Shown here one piece after another: positions 42,171-52,100 of a DNA stretch of 64,000 bases; within the stretch, counting starts at the first letter, position 1; the number at the start of each line of letters is the position of its first letter. Location: NCBI GenBank assembly GCA_913056345.1, contig CAJXMH010000005.1:62001-126000 (forward strand). Direction: 5' to 3'. The position numbers and the translations under genes were made by a program. The notes beneath the pieces were generated by a model, which did not search any database, had not been told where the DNA came from, and saw only the letters and a program-made list of their open reading frames with translations. Origin of the DNA: an uncultured Flavobacteriales bacterium. Its GTDB lineage: Bacteria > Bacteroidota > Bacteroidia > Flavobacteriales_E > Vicingaceae.

Positions 42171-42240
42171 AAAATGCTTTCGGGACAAAAGCGAAGAGTA
42201 TTATTCTATCCTAGGCGGATTCTACCCTTTGTGATTTCCC

Positions 42241-42277
42241 GGTTTAATTAATTTATGTTTAATCATGCAATTAAACC
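42241..42277 (+). promoter_or_regulatory. hairpin between riboswitch and first B12 gene
   Basis: GGTTTAATT (42241-42249) pairs with AATTAAACC (42269-42277), loop of 19 containing two ATG triplets. No T-run follows. It could be part of the riboswitch expression platform. Confidence 0.5.
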
Positions 42278-42344
42278 GAAGGAAAAAATGGCAACACCAA
42301 ACAAACTGTTGCCGACCTTTTTAATTGCAAAAAATTATTTCAAA

Positions 42345-43610
42345 ATGAAAAGAAATTATTTTTTGCTCGCTTTGTTAACCTTAACAACAGCAGCTTTCGC
42401 TCAAAAAACCATCATTTTAAATGGTGGACAATTTGGTAATCCATCTGAAAATGTCACGGTCACCCTCTACGATCCGCTGACCAAGCAAACCACGATCATT
42501 GATACCATTCAAACCCAGTCGGTGCAAGAGGTACTAATAGACCTACCGCTAGCTTTAGCTTTTGTGGCCGCGCAAGATTCTATTGTGACGTATGATCTGG
42601 TTAACCAAAGAAGGATTGCTGCTAGCAGTTTTCCAGGGCCAAGCACCAAAACCATGGCTTTTGGTCTCAATGAGCTGATAGTCGGCAATTGGTATGGAAA
42701 GAGCAGCAGTAACCTTTATTTCTACAATCTGTTTAGTTTAAACCTGGTCGATTCTGTTCCTGCAGTGAGCAAAGGAGCAAAATCCATGGTGGTGAGTGGC
42801 AACAGCCTGTATGTAGCTCAAAATACAGTGAACGCCAACTTTACCGATACCTTGGGTTACATTATAGAAGTAGATATAAGCAGCAAAACGGTTATTGATA
42901 CCATTACACATACAGGCTATACGGAAGAAATCGGAGAGTTGATCCTCAAACGAGATTTTTCAGGTTTTTACGCGGTTAATTCGGGTTCAAATACCATTCT
43001 AAGCTACGACTTTGGCAGTGGAAGTGCTACGCTTAACTCAGTTGGAGCTGACCTTAGAGTTGGCAACCGATCACAATATACTGTTCATGATGACACCCTA
43101 TTTGCAAGCATGAACAACGGGATTGGTTCTATTGACCTGAGCAGTTTTTCAGTGCTCGACAGCAATCTAATTGATACGGTGGTCACCGCTTTTACGTACG
43201 ACACTACTAATGGAACATTTTATGTAACCCAAACGGATTTCTTTAGCTTTTCAAGCGGTCGGGTTTACGATCGGGCAGGCAATCGAACGGACACTTTACA
43301 AGTGGGATTTTCTCCTGAAGTGGTGCGCATGTATTACGACCAATTTGTGGGAATTGACGAAGAAGCTGCTGCGGCAGAAGTAAACTTTTTCGTTTATCCC
43401 AATCCGGCTACTGATTTTATTCAAATAGAAAAGCAGACTAAGGGCAGTGCCAGCTTTCGGCTTTTTGATCAGCAAGGTCGCTTAGTGCAAGAAATGAACT
43501 TGATTAATCAAAGCACCACTCTTAATGTGGAAGACCTTCCTTCAGGCCTTTATTTTATCGAGCTGTCTACCCAGCAGAAGCGATTTGCCAAACCCATTAT
43601 AATCCAATAA
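42345..43610 (+). CDS. T9SS-secreted YncE/beta-propeller surface protein of the B12 locus
   Basis: 421 residues from the ATG at 42345 (MKRNYFLLALLTLTTAAFAQ, a clean signal peptide); in-frame ATGs up to 90 bp upstream, one in the hairpin loop, are less likely. The middle is a beta-propeller like the YncE family (YDLVNQRRIAASSFPGPSTK, SLYVAQNTVNANFTDTLGYI, with repeated ~45-residue blades). The last ~75 residues are a T9SS sorting domain (FFVYPNPATDFIQIEKQT, GLYFIELSTQQKRFAKPIII). First gene behind the cobalamin riboswitch, so a role in capturing B12 at the surface is inferred, by analogy to BtuG of Bacteroides. Confidence 0.8.
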   Translation: MKRNYFLLALLTLTTAAFAQKTIILNGGQFGNPSENVTVTLYDPLTKQTTIIDTIQTQSVQEVLIDLPLALAFVAAQDSIVTYDLVNQRRIAASSFPGPSTKTMAFGLNELIVGNWYGKSSSNLYFYNLFSLNLVDSVPAVSKGAKSMVVSGNSLYVAQNTVNANFTDTLGYIIEVDISSKTVIDTITHTGYTEEIGELILKRDFSGFYAVNSGSNTILSYDFGSGSATLNSVGADLRVGNRSQYTVHDDTLFASMNNGIGSIDLSSFSVLDSNLIDTVVTAFTYDTTNGTFYVTQTDFFSFSSGRVYDRAGNRTDTLQVGFSPEVVRMYYDQFVGIDEEAAAAEVNFFVYPNPATDFIQIEKQTKGSASFRLFDQQGRLVQEMNLINQSTTLNVEDLPSGLYFIELSTQQKRFAKPIIIQ

Positions 43611-43611
43611 G

Positions 43612-44595
43612 GTGAAAAGTTTCACTACCATACTTTTCCTATTGTTTGCCAATCTAGGCCTTTTGGCGCAAACTCCTTATGCAGCTGCAGCAGGTGAAGC
43701 GGGAAGTGACGCCATTCACAAAGATTCTAGTCTGATCAAAGGATGGGCAACTTCTTGCAAGCTGAAGCGAGGTTACCTCAATATTGCAGATCCTGCAGCA
43801 GGTTTTACCTCGGTTGGTGATTCAACTTCAGCCCTGGGTGAGGCTTTAAGCAATGGAGTGCTCAGTCTTGGCGATTCGGGTTATGCAACGCTTCGCTTTG
43901 ATGCTAGTTTATTCGATGGTCCCGGACCTGATTTCGCCATTTTTGAAAATGGTTTTAAAGCCCAAACAGGCGGGTATTACCTTGAATTAGCTTTTGTAGA
44001 AGTTAGTTCTGACGGTCAAAACTTTTTCCGCTTTCCTGCTCATTCTTTGACAGATACCTCAAGTGGTCTCAATAGTTTTGGAACACTTCAACCAAGGCAA
44101 CTCAATAACTTAGCAGGTAAATACCGCAGCGGTTATGGAACCCCTTTTGACCTAGCAGAATTAGCGGGCATTAATGGCTTGGACATTCAAGCAATTTCAC
44201 ACCTTCGGATTGTTGATGTTGTGGGGGCTCATTCAGGGCCACATGCAAGCAGAGATACAGCAGGTAGGGCAGTGGTGGATCCTTATCCCACAGCTTTTCC
44301 CGGTGGTGGGTTTGATTTGGATGCAGTGGCAGCCATTCACCTCAATCCAGTAGGTTTAGATGAAAACTCTTTAACCAATGTAAGGCTATATCCCAACCCG
44401 GTGCGCGATCTGCTGTACCTTAATGGAGTTGATCAGAATGCTGATTATGAGCTTGTAGACTTGAATGGTCGATTAGTGGGTGAAGGACAAATTGAAGCAG
44501 CTCAAATTGATCTTTCAAGCTTAAAAAGTGGCGTTTATTTTATAGTACTTCGAAAAGCTGCTGCGGCCAAAACCCTAAAATTGATCAAGCAATGA
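43612..44595 (+). CDS. T9SS-secreted surface protein of the B12 locus
   Basis: 327 residues from a GTG at 43612, one base after the previous stop. A signal peptide (MKSFTTILFLLFANLGLLAQ) leads into a beta-rich domain (ATLRFDASLFDGPGPDFAIF, then ELAFVEVSSDGQNFFRFPAH) of a type seen in cell-surface proteins near B12 genes. The C-terminus is a T9SS sorting domain (VRLYPNPVRDLLYLNG, SGVYFIVLRKAAAAKTLKLI). Position 2 of the operon suggests a B12-binding or scaffold role, perhaps parallel to BtuH. The link to cobalamin is from context only. Confidence 0.7.
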   Translation: MKSFTTILFLLFANLGLLAQTPYAAAAGEAGSDAIHKDSSLIKGWATSCKLKRGYLNIADPAAGFTSVGDSTSALGEALSNGVLSLGDSGYATLRFDASLFDGPGPDFAIFENGFKAQTGGYYLELAFVEVSSDGQNFFRFPAHSLTDTSSGLNSFGTLQPRQLNNLAGKYRSGYGTPFDLAELAGINGLDIQAISHLRIVDVVGAHSGPHASRDTAGRAVVDPYPTAFPGGGFDLDAVAAIHLNPVGLDENSLTNVRLYPNPVRDLLYLNGVDQNADYELVDLNGRLVGEGQIEAAQIDLSSLKSGVYFIVLRKAAAAKTLKLIKQ

Positions 44596-46493
44596 AAAGC
44601 ATAACCTACTGCCTGCTTTTATTGCTTTTAGGAAAGTCAGCTATTGCCCAAATAAAGGTCGTTGATAGTATTGCATTGAAGACTGTTTCCATTGAAGCCA
44701 ATCGGGTTTCAAGCAAACCTCAGGTGCAGCTTTTAGACAGCATGAACTTGCAGGCAGCCACTTACAAAGATCTCGGTGAAAGCTTGCAGCAAAATGCAAA
44801 TCTCTTTGTCAAATCTTATGGCATGGGAAGTGTTGCAAGCATTTCCATGCGCGGAACCAATTCGGCTCAAACCAAGCTTTTTTGGAACGATATCAGTTTA
44901 AATTCTCCCACCTACGGAGGTACTGATCTATCATTATTTCCTGCCTTTTTTATAGACGAGGCAGCCGTTGATTACGGATTAAGCAGTTTGCGCTACGGAA
45001 GCGGTGGTTTAGGTGGCTCGGTTCGTTTAAATACGACTGCCAAATTTGTGCCCAAAAAAACGCTCAGTATTACGCAAGATATAGGCAGCTTTGGTCATTC
45101 AACTACGGCAATTAAAGCAAAGTTTGGCAATGCTAAATGGCAATCGGAGAGTAAGCTCTTTTACCGCAGTGCTGCACAAGATTTTAGCTATCAAAATAGG
45201 GCAAAGGAGGGTTTTCCGGAAGAGCAAGTGCAAAATGCCGATCTACTGCAAAGAGGTTTTATGCAGTCTTTTCACTATCGGATCAAACCACAAAGTCGAA
45301 TCAACGCGCATTATTGGTTTTACGATTCTGATAGAAACTTACCACCCCTTATGACAGGCACTGCCTTTCGGGAAAGTCAAACTGATCGTTCGCATCGATT
45401 CTTAGTTGAATACCTTCACTACTTCAAAAAATCTGTGGTAGAACTAAAGGCTAGCCACCTAAACGATTTTCTGCGCTACAGCAACCAAAGAAGTGACCTT
45501 TTGAGTGAAAATAATATGTTAGCCTATAAGTTTCTTGGCAAATTGAAACACAACTGGAACAAAAAATGGGAGTGGAACAGTCGCTTAAACCTTGACCTTT
45601 ATCAATTGGAAGACCAACTTAGCTTAACGGAAAATCATCGAAATGAATTCTCTTCTTTTCACGCCCTAAGTTTTTCACCCAAGCAAAAATTCACCTTGAG
45701 TGCCCAAGTGCGTCAATTATTGGTAGACCAAGAGCAGAATTACTGGATGCCTAATTTTAAGCTTAGTTTTTTACCTGATTCAGCCCAAAGCCTTTTGCTA
45801 GCCTTGAACATTGGTCAAAATGTGAAATACCCCACATTAAACGACCTTAATCTGCAACCAGGTGGAAATCCTGATCTAGCAGCAGAGATCAGTGAAAACC
45901 TAGAGTTGAGCATACGCAAGGAATGGCGAGGAGATAAGACCGATTTATTTCGAATAGAGGCTGCTTTTTATCAAGCCAATATTGAAAATTTCATCTTATG
46001 GCAGCCAAGTATTTTTGGTTATTGGGAAGCGAGAAACATCAAGGCAGTAAGAACAAGAGGACTAGAACTAAGAGCGAAAGTAGAACGACAAATTAACCGC
46101 TTAAAGCTGCTTTTAGAAGGAAATTACACCTACAGTTCTTCAATTAAAACCGATGCCTCCTATTTTAGAGATCAGTCAATCGGAAAACAATTGATCTACA
46201 TTCCTGAACACCAGTATAATCTGCATGCAGCACTAAGCTACAACGCTTATCAAATCAGGGTGCGCAATCAATTTGTAAGTGCACGCTACACCAGCACTGA
46301 TAATGAAAACTTTTTACCTTATTACAACCTGACTGATCTTACTTTCTCTAGGTCTTTTACCTTTAAAGCTCAACAACTGCAGCTTTCCCTTTCTGCGATG
46401 AATTTGTGGGATACTGAATACCAAGCTATTCAATGGAGACCGATGCCAGGAAGAAATTACTTGATCAGGATCAATTGGAGGATCAGCTCATGA
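44592..46493 (+). CDS. btuB: TonB-dependent cobalamin receptor, BtuB-like
   Basis: 633 residues. Signal peptide (MKSITYCLLLLLLGKSAIAQ). Plug domain near residues 25-140 (NLFVKSYGMGSVASISMRGT, then DLSLFPAFFIDEAAVDYGLS, GLGGSVRLNT). The rest is a beta-barrel with an aromatic end (PMPGRNYLIRINWRIS). The ATG overlaps the preceding stop (ATGA). B12 as substrate is inferred from the riboswitch and neighbours. No carboxypeptidase-like extension is present. Confidence 0.88.
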   Translation: MKSITYCLLLLLLGKSAIAQIKVVDSIALKTVSIEANRVSSKPQVQLLDSMNLQAATYKDLGESLQQNANLFVKSYGMGSVASISMRGTNSAQTKLFWNDISLNSPTYGGTDLSLFPAFFIDEAAVDYGLSSLRYGSGGLGGSVRLNTTAKFVPKKTLSITQDIGSFGHSTTAIKAKFGNAKWQSESKLFYRSAAQDFSYQNRAKEGFPEEQVQNADLLQRGFMQSFHYRIKPQSRINAHYWFYDSDRNLPPLMTGTAFRESQTDRSHRFLVEYLHYFKKSVVELKASHLNDFLRYSNQRSDLLSENNMLAYKFLGKLKHNWNKKWEWNSRLNLDLYQLEDQLSLTENHRNEFSSFHALSFSPKQKFTLSAQVRQLLVDQEQNYWMPNFKLSFLPDSAQSLLLALNIGQNVKYPTLNDLNLQPGGNPDLAAEISENLELSIRKEWRGDKTDLFRIEAAFYQANIENFILWQPSIFGYWEARNIKAVRTRGLELRAKVERQINRLKLLLEGNYTYSSSIKTDASYFRDQSIGKQLIYIPEHQYNLHAALSYNAYQIRVRNQFVSARYTSTDNENFLPYYNLTDLTFSRSFTFKAQQLQLSLSAMNLWDTEYQAIQWRPMPGRNYLIRINWRISS

Positions 46494-47527
46494 GACGTGA
46501 TTGCACCTTCCTTTTAGCGTTCGGCCTTTTTGCTTTCATGGCTTGTGAAAAAACTGAACCCATTACACCCATAGATCCCAATCGGATAAGCGCAGCAGAT
46601 GTTGTAGTTGTAAATGAAGGAAACTTTCAATGGGGAAATGCTTCCGTAAGCCTTTACAACAGCCAAACGGATGAAGTATTAGAAGAGGTTTTCCGTAACA
46701 ACAATCAAGATGTTCCGTTAGGTGATGTATTTCAAAGTATGACTCAAATTGGTTCTACAGGCTATTTGGTAATGAATAATTCAAACCACATCAAGCTAGT
46801 GGACTTAAATACTTTTAAATCCCTAGGGAGGATCGATCAATTGAATTCTCCTCGGTATATGCTACCAATCAGTCAGCAAAAAGCCTACGTATCTGATCTC
46901 TATGAAAAAGCGATCTATGTGGTAGACCTTCAAGCTAAGCAAGTAGTTGGAAGCATTACGGCAGGAGGGCATACAGAAGAAATGATTTTACTGAACGGTC
47001 GGGCATTTGTAACACAAGTCGACAGCAATGAGGTTTTGGTGATCGACACCCAACAGGACAGTATCATCCATCGAATCAAGACAGCTGCTTCACCTAGGTA
47101 CCTTGAACTTGATAAAAACCAAAAGCTATGGGTAAGTTGCACCGGTAGAGGAGATCAGCCAAGTGCCCTGCTGCAAATTAACCCTAGCAGCCTGAACATT
47201 GAGAAGCGCCTGACAGATCAAAGCCAAGCAGGCTTTATTGGCGAAATAGAACTTAGTCCGAACAAGGAAGAACTCTACTACCTTAGCCATACAGGCCTAA
47301 AGAAAATTAGCATTACAGACAGTCTTTTAAGTGCTACGGACTTTATAAGCAGTCAAAACCGCAATATCTATGGGTTTAGTGTAAACCCTAGCAACGGAGA
47401 GATCTACCTTTGTGACGCCATTGATTTTCAACAAAACGGTAGGATATATCAATATGCTGCTAGCGGAGCTTTATTGAATGACTTTAGCGTTGGAATAATT
47501 CCTGGAGATGTTTACTTTAAACCCTGA
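46490..47527 (+). CDS. beta-propeller lipoprotein (DUF5074/YncE-like), BtuG-like
   Basis: 345 residues from the ATG at 46490, overlapping the receptor stop by 4 bp. A lipoprotein signal (MRRDCTFLLAFGLFAFMAC) places Cys19 as lipidated. The mature part is propeller-like (VVVNEGNFQWGNASVSLYNS, KAIYVVDLQAKQVVGSITAG, SPRYLELDKNQKLWVSCTGR). BtuG of Bacteroides is a surface lipoprotein propeller that binds B12 tightly and partners with BtuB; the adjacency and architecture support the same role. Orthology is not proven. Confidence 0.75.
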   Translation: MRRDCTFLLAFGLFAFMACEKTEPITPIDPNRISAADVVVVNEGNFQWGNASVSLYNSQTDEVLEEVFRNNNQDVPLGDVFQSMTQIGSTGYLVMNNSNHIKLVDLNTFKSLGRIDQLNSPRYMLPISQQKAYVSDLYEKAIYVVDLQAKQVVGSITAGGHTEEMILLNGRAFVTQVDSNEVLVIDTQQDSIIHRIKTAASPRYLELDKNQKLWVSCTGRGDQPSALLQINPSSLNIEKRLTDQSQAGFIGEIELSPNKEELYYLSHTGLKKISITDSLLSATDFISSQNRNIYGFSVNPSNGEIYLCDAIDFQQNGRIYQYAASGALLNDFSVGIIPGDVYFKP

Positions 47528-47528
47528 T

Positions 47529-48329
47529 ATGAGCTTTGAGGCAGAACGCATCGTTTGTTTAACTGAGGAACCTACTGAAACCCTTTACTTACTTGGAGAA
47601 GAAGAAAGAATTGTGGGGGTTTCTGGCTTTACGGTAAGACCCAAAAGGGCCCGAAAAGAAAAGCCCACCGTTTCTACTTTTTTAGAGGCTAAAACCGATG
47701 AGATCGTGAAGCTCAAACCTGATTTAGTGGTTGGCTTTTCTGATTTACAAGCCAACATTGCCCAAGCTTTGATCAAAGAAGGTTTAAATGTTTGGATCAC
47801 CAATCAAAGAAGCATCGCCGAGATCATGTCGACCATGGTGCAATTGGGCAGTATGGTGGGTAAAAGAGAAGCAGCTATCGAATTGGTTAGGACTTACCAA
47901 AAGCAATTTGAATCAGCTCGGACAGAAATTCAAAAATGGGAACGTAAACCTAAGGTCTATTTTGAAGAATGGTACGACCCTTTGATCACAGGAATTAGAT
48001 GGGTAAGTGAATTGATCGAGATGGCAGGAGGGAACGACCTTTACGGCCACTTTAAGACGCACAGTTTAGCCAAGGATCGGATTATTGCAAACCCTCAAGA
48101 GGTAGTAGACTTAAACCCTGATTTGATCTTAGCTTCTTGGTGCGGTAAAATGTTTAAAGAGAAAAAGATGTTTGAACGTCCCAATTGGCAAGAGATTACG
48201 GCATACCAAAACAAACAATTCTTTGAAATTCACTCTTCCATAATTTTACAACCAGGACCTGCTGCCTTGGGAGATGGTTTTGATCTCATTTTCAAGCACC
48301 TCAAAAATTGGCAAGCAAAATATGGCTAG
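47529..48329 (+). CDS. cytoplasmic BtuF-like cobalamin-binding protein
   Basis: 266 residues from the ATG at 47529, one base after the previous stop. The fold is helical-backbone metal-receptor/BtuF-like (RIVCLTEEPTETLYLLGEEE, EIVKLKPDLVVGFSDLQANI, ASWCGKMFKE), but the N-terminus is MSFEAERIVCL with no signal peptide. The protein should stay in the cytoplasm. It overlaps a DUF71 ATP-pyrophosphatase by 8 bp. It may chaperone corrinoids for salvage inside the cell rather than feed the ABC transporter; that role is inferred. Confidence 0.75.
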   Translation: MSFEAERIVCLTEEPTETLYLLGEEERIVGVSGFTVRPKRARKEKPTVSTFLEAKTDEIVKLKPDLVVGFSDLQANIAQALIKEGLNVWITNQRSIAEIMSTMVQLGSMVGKREAAIELVRTYQKQFESARTEIQKWERKPKVYFEEWYDPLITGIRWVSELIEMAGGNDLYGHFKTHSLAKDRIIANPQEVVDLNPDLILASWCGKMFKEKKMFERPNWQEITAYQNKQFFEIHSSIILQPGPAALGDGFDLIFKHLKNWQAKYG

Positions 48330-49023
48330 TTCAAAGGTTTTCTTGAATTGGAGTAGTGGTAAAGACAGCAGCTTATCCTTGCATTATTTGCATCAATCAA
48401 AGCAATATGAAGTGGCGGCTTTATTGACCACTTTAGGTCGAAAAAATCGAAGAATTGGGCTTCACGGAATCAGTGAAACCCTTTTAGATGCACAATTTGA
48501 ATCACTTAAACTTCCGGCTCATAAGTGCTACCTTCCTGAAGAGCCAAATATGGAGCAATACAATAGCTTAATGCGTCAGGCGCTTTTAAATTTTCAAGCA
48601 GAGGGAATCAATTGCGCTGCCTACGGAGATATTTTTTTGGAAGATCTTAAAGCCTATCGGGAGGAGGAATTGAAAAAAGTAGCAATGCACGGGATCTTTC
48701 CACTTTGGGGTAAAGACAGTAAAGAAATTCTTGAAGATTTTATTCAGCAAGGATTTAAAGCTATAGTTGTTTCAGCATCAGCTAAATTCTTTACTGACAA
48801 ATTCTTAGGAACTGAATTAGATCAGGACTTTATCAGTAAACTGCCCAAAGAAGTTGACCCTTGTGGGGAAAATGGAGAATTCCACACTTTTTGCTATGAT
48901 GGTCCAATCTTTGAACAGGCAGTTCGTTTTAAAAAAGGCAAGAAGGTGCTTCGTCATTACCCAAACCCAGATGGGGAGGGAGATTTAGGATTTCACTTTC
49001 TTGATCTAGAAGTCGCAGAATGA
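48322..49023 (+). CDS. DUF71/COG2102 ATP-pyrophosphatase (B12-associated, Dph6-like)
   Basis: 233 residues from the ATG at 48322. The PP-loop is SSGKDSSLSLHYL (residues ~10-22). YEVAALLTTLGRKNRRIGLH and DPCGENGEFHTFCYDGPIF are the family's conserved blocks (diphthine-ammonia ligase type). Published comparative genomics of DUF71 predicted one bacterial subgroup to act in B12 salvage, for example by amidation of corrinoids; its presence in a riboswitch-led B12 operon fits that group. Bacteria lack diphthamide, so the diphthine name does not apply. Confidence 0.82.
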   Translation: MASSKVFLNWSSGKDSSLSLHYLHQSKQYEVAALLTTLGRKNRRIGLHGISETLLDAQFESLKLPAHKCYLPEEPNMEQYNSLMRQALLNFQAEGINCAAYGDIFLEDLKAYREEELKKVAMHGIFPLWGKDSKEILEDFIQQGFKAIVVSASAKFFTDKFLGTELDQDFISKLPKEVDPCGENGEFHTFCYDGPIFEQAVRFKKGKKVLRHYPNPDGEGDLGFHFLDLEVAE

Positions 49024-49126
49024 ATGGTTTAATTAACATCGGATTCGTTAAAACCTGACGTATTTTACATGGTGGTCAATCGGTTCATTTTACGATATTT
49101 GTTAACCTTTAAAAAAAGAGGTCTTT

Positions 49127-52100
49127 TTGAAGCACTTATACAAACTCATTTCCTTAGCTGTACTGCTTTTGGCAGCACCATTGCTGCATGCCCAAAACTT
49201 TACTTTGATCATGGAAATGGTGGTTACCGAAGATGGTAAAAAGCGAGGAGGTGCAGAAGTAAACGTTTACCGAGATGGGCAATTTGTAGAAAAAGTATTG
49301 ACCGATGACCGCGGTTTGGCAGACATCCCCATGAAGCCGGGAGGAGTTTACACCATTGAAATTGGAGGAAACCAAGGCTTAATCAAGAAAAAGCTTGAAA
49401 TAAATACCAAGAATGTACCTGCTGAAGATCTTTCAGGAGAAACTTTTTTTCCTGCGGAAGTGGACATCTTTAAAAAGTTAGATGGCTTAGATTACAATAT
49501 TCTCAATAAACCCATAGGTAAGATCATGTATGATCCCTCCATTGCTGGGTTTGATGCAGATCGCGGCTACACCAAGCAGATGAAATCGCAGCTTGAAGAG
49601 TTGCAAGAGAATTACTTGGCCAAAAAAGAAGAAGAAGCTAAGCGCGAAGAGCAGAAACAAGAGCTTTATGATGAAGCGATAAAAAAGGCCGACAAAGCGC
49701 TTAAGTCAGAACAGTGGGAAGAAGCTGAAAAGTATTACAAAGAAGCGGCAGAACTCATGCCGATCGAAACCTATCCAACTTTTCAACTTGCTGAGCTGGA
49801 AACCAAGTTGATCAAGATCAGAGAAACCAATGAACGTTATGATGATGCGATTGGAAAGGCAGAAGCCGCGCTTTCTTCAAAAGACTATCAAACAGCGGTT
49901 GCAGAATTCAAAAGAGCGAGTGGCTATAAACCAGACGAAGAATATCCGCAGAATAAGTTAAAAGAAGTACAAGACCTTTTGGCTAACCAAGCTAAAGTAG
50001 AACAAAACTACCTAGCAGCGATTGAGAAAGGGGACAATGCCTTGAAGGCTAGTGATTACAACACGGCTCAAGAAGCATTCAAAGAAGCTACCGAATTGAA
50101 ACCTGAAGAATCTTATCCCAAGAATAAGTTAGCAGAGATCAAAGATGTATTAGCGAAGAGAGAGGCTAAAGAACAGGAATACCAAGAGACAATTAAAAAG
50201 GCTGATGAAGCCTTAGCAGCTAAAAATTATCCTGAGGCAAAAGCCGCTTATGAGAAAGCTAAAGGACTAAAACCCACTGAAAGTTATCCTGCTGAGCAAA
50301 TCACCAAATTGGGTGAATTAATGGCTGCGGCTGCGAAAAAAGAACAAGACTATCTTGCTGCAGTAGAAACAGCCGATAACGCCCTGCAGGCCAATAAGCT
50401 TGATGAAGCAAAAACAGCTTATGAAGAAGCAAGCAAGATCAAACCTGAAGAAGAATACCCTAAGAACAAGATCAAAGAGATCGATCAGGCGATTGCACAA
50501 AAAGAAGCCAAAGAGCAAGAATATCAAGCTAAGATCAAGGAAGCAGATCAGGCATTTGGAGATCAGCAACTAGAAGCTGCCAAAACAGCGTATCAGGCCG
50601 CATCTGCTATAAAACCCACTGAAACGTATCCACAAGAAAAAATAAGTGAGATAGATGGTTTATTGGCAGAACAAGCCAAGCAAGAAGAGGCCTATCAAGC
50701 AGCAATTGCTAAAGGTGATCAGGCCCTAAGTGCCGAAGATTATGAAGCAGCTAAAGCCGGCTACCAAGAAGCTTTAAGCATAAAAGCTGACGAAAGCTAT
50801 CCCCAAGAGAAGCTGAATGAGATTGAAGGAATCGTAGTAAAAATGCAAGCCGCTGAAGAAGAGTATAACAAAGCTATTCAAGATGGCGATGATGCTTTGG
50901 CTAATCAAGATTATGAAAAGGCTATCGAGTTTTATCAGGCAGCTTCCGCCTTAAAGGCAGAAGAGCAGTACCCTAAAGATAAAATCGCTGAAATAGAAGC
51001 CAAGCAGAAGGAATTGGCAGAAAAAGATGCTGCCTATCAAGAAGCCATTACACAAGGAGACCAAGCTTTAGAAAATGGCAAATTAGAAGAGGCTAAAACA
51101 GCTTACACTAGAGCCTTAAGCTTGAAAGCTGAAGAAAGCTATCCGCAAGAAAAGATTACAGAAATAGAAGCCAAGCTAGCGGAGCAGGCTAAACAAGAGG
51201 AAGCTTACACCGCTGCCATTGCAAAAGGGGATGAGGCTTTAAAAAACAAATCACTAGAAGATGCTAAGGCAGCCTATGAAGAAGCTTTGGAACTAAAAAA
51301 TGAAGAGCAGTATCCAAAAGATAAGATTGCAGAGATCGACGGTTTGATCGCAGCCCAAGCTGAAGCAGAAGAGAACTACAACAAGGCGATTGAAGAAGGG
51401 GACGAAGCCCTAAAGAACGAAGAATGGGAAAAGGCTAAATCGGCTTACGAAAATGCACTAAGCATCAAAGAGGATGATTATCCAAAAAGTAAAATTCAAG
51501 AAATTGAACAAAAGTTAGCCGAAATAAAGGCAGAAGAACAAGCTGCCGCGAAATTGGAGGCGGATTATCAAGCAGCCATTTCTGAAGGTGATCAGGCTAT
51601 AAGCAGTAAGGAGTATGACAAAGCATTGAGCGCTTTTGAAAAAGCATTGGCCTTAAAAGCGGAAGAGACTTATCCTGCTCAGAAAATAGAAGAAATAAAA
51701 GCCGAACAAGAAAAGTTAGCAGCAGCCAAAGCAGAAGAAGCCCGTTTAGCTAAGTTGCAAGCGCAATATGATTCTCTGATCTCTTTGGCAGATCAAGCCT
51801 ACCAAAGCAAGCAACTTGAAGATGCACGTAAAGAGTATCAAGCAGCTTTAGCGGTTAAGAGCGAAGAAAGCTACCCACAAGAAAAAATTGATGAGATCAA
51901 CGAAACTTTAGCTGATGCGGCAAAGCAGGAAGAGGCTTATCAAGCAGCAATAGAAGAAGCTGATAAGTTATTGGGTGACGAAAAATGGGAGGAAGCTAAG
52001 GCAAAGTATGCTGAGGCTTCATCCATTAAAAGTGAAGAGAGCTATCCTAAAGATAAGATCAGTGAGATTGAAGCAAAACTAGCAGAACTAGCAGCGCAGC

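Noticed and set aside
42241-42277. Intrinsic terminator after the cobalamin riboswitch
   Set aside because: The hairpin is AT-rich and followed by GAAGG rather than a T-run.
43612-44595. Naming the second surface protein BtuH
   Set aside because: Position fits, but I see no sequence feature that ties it to BtuH of Bacteroides.
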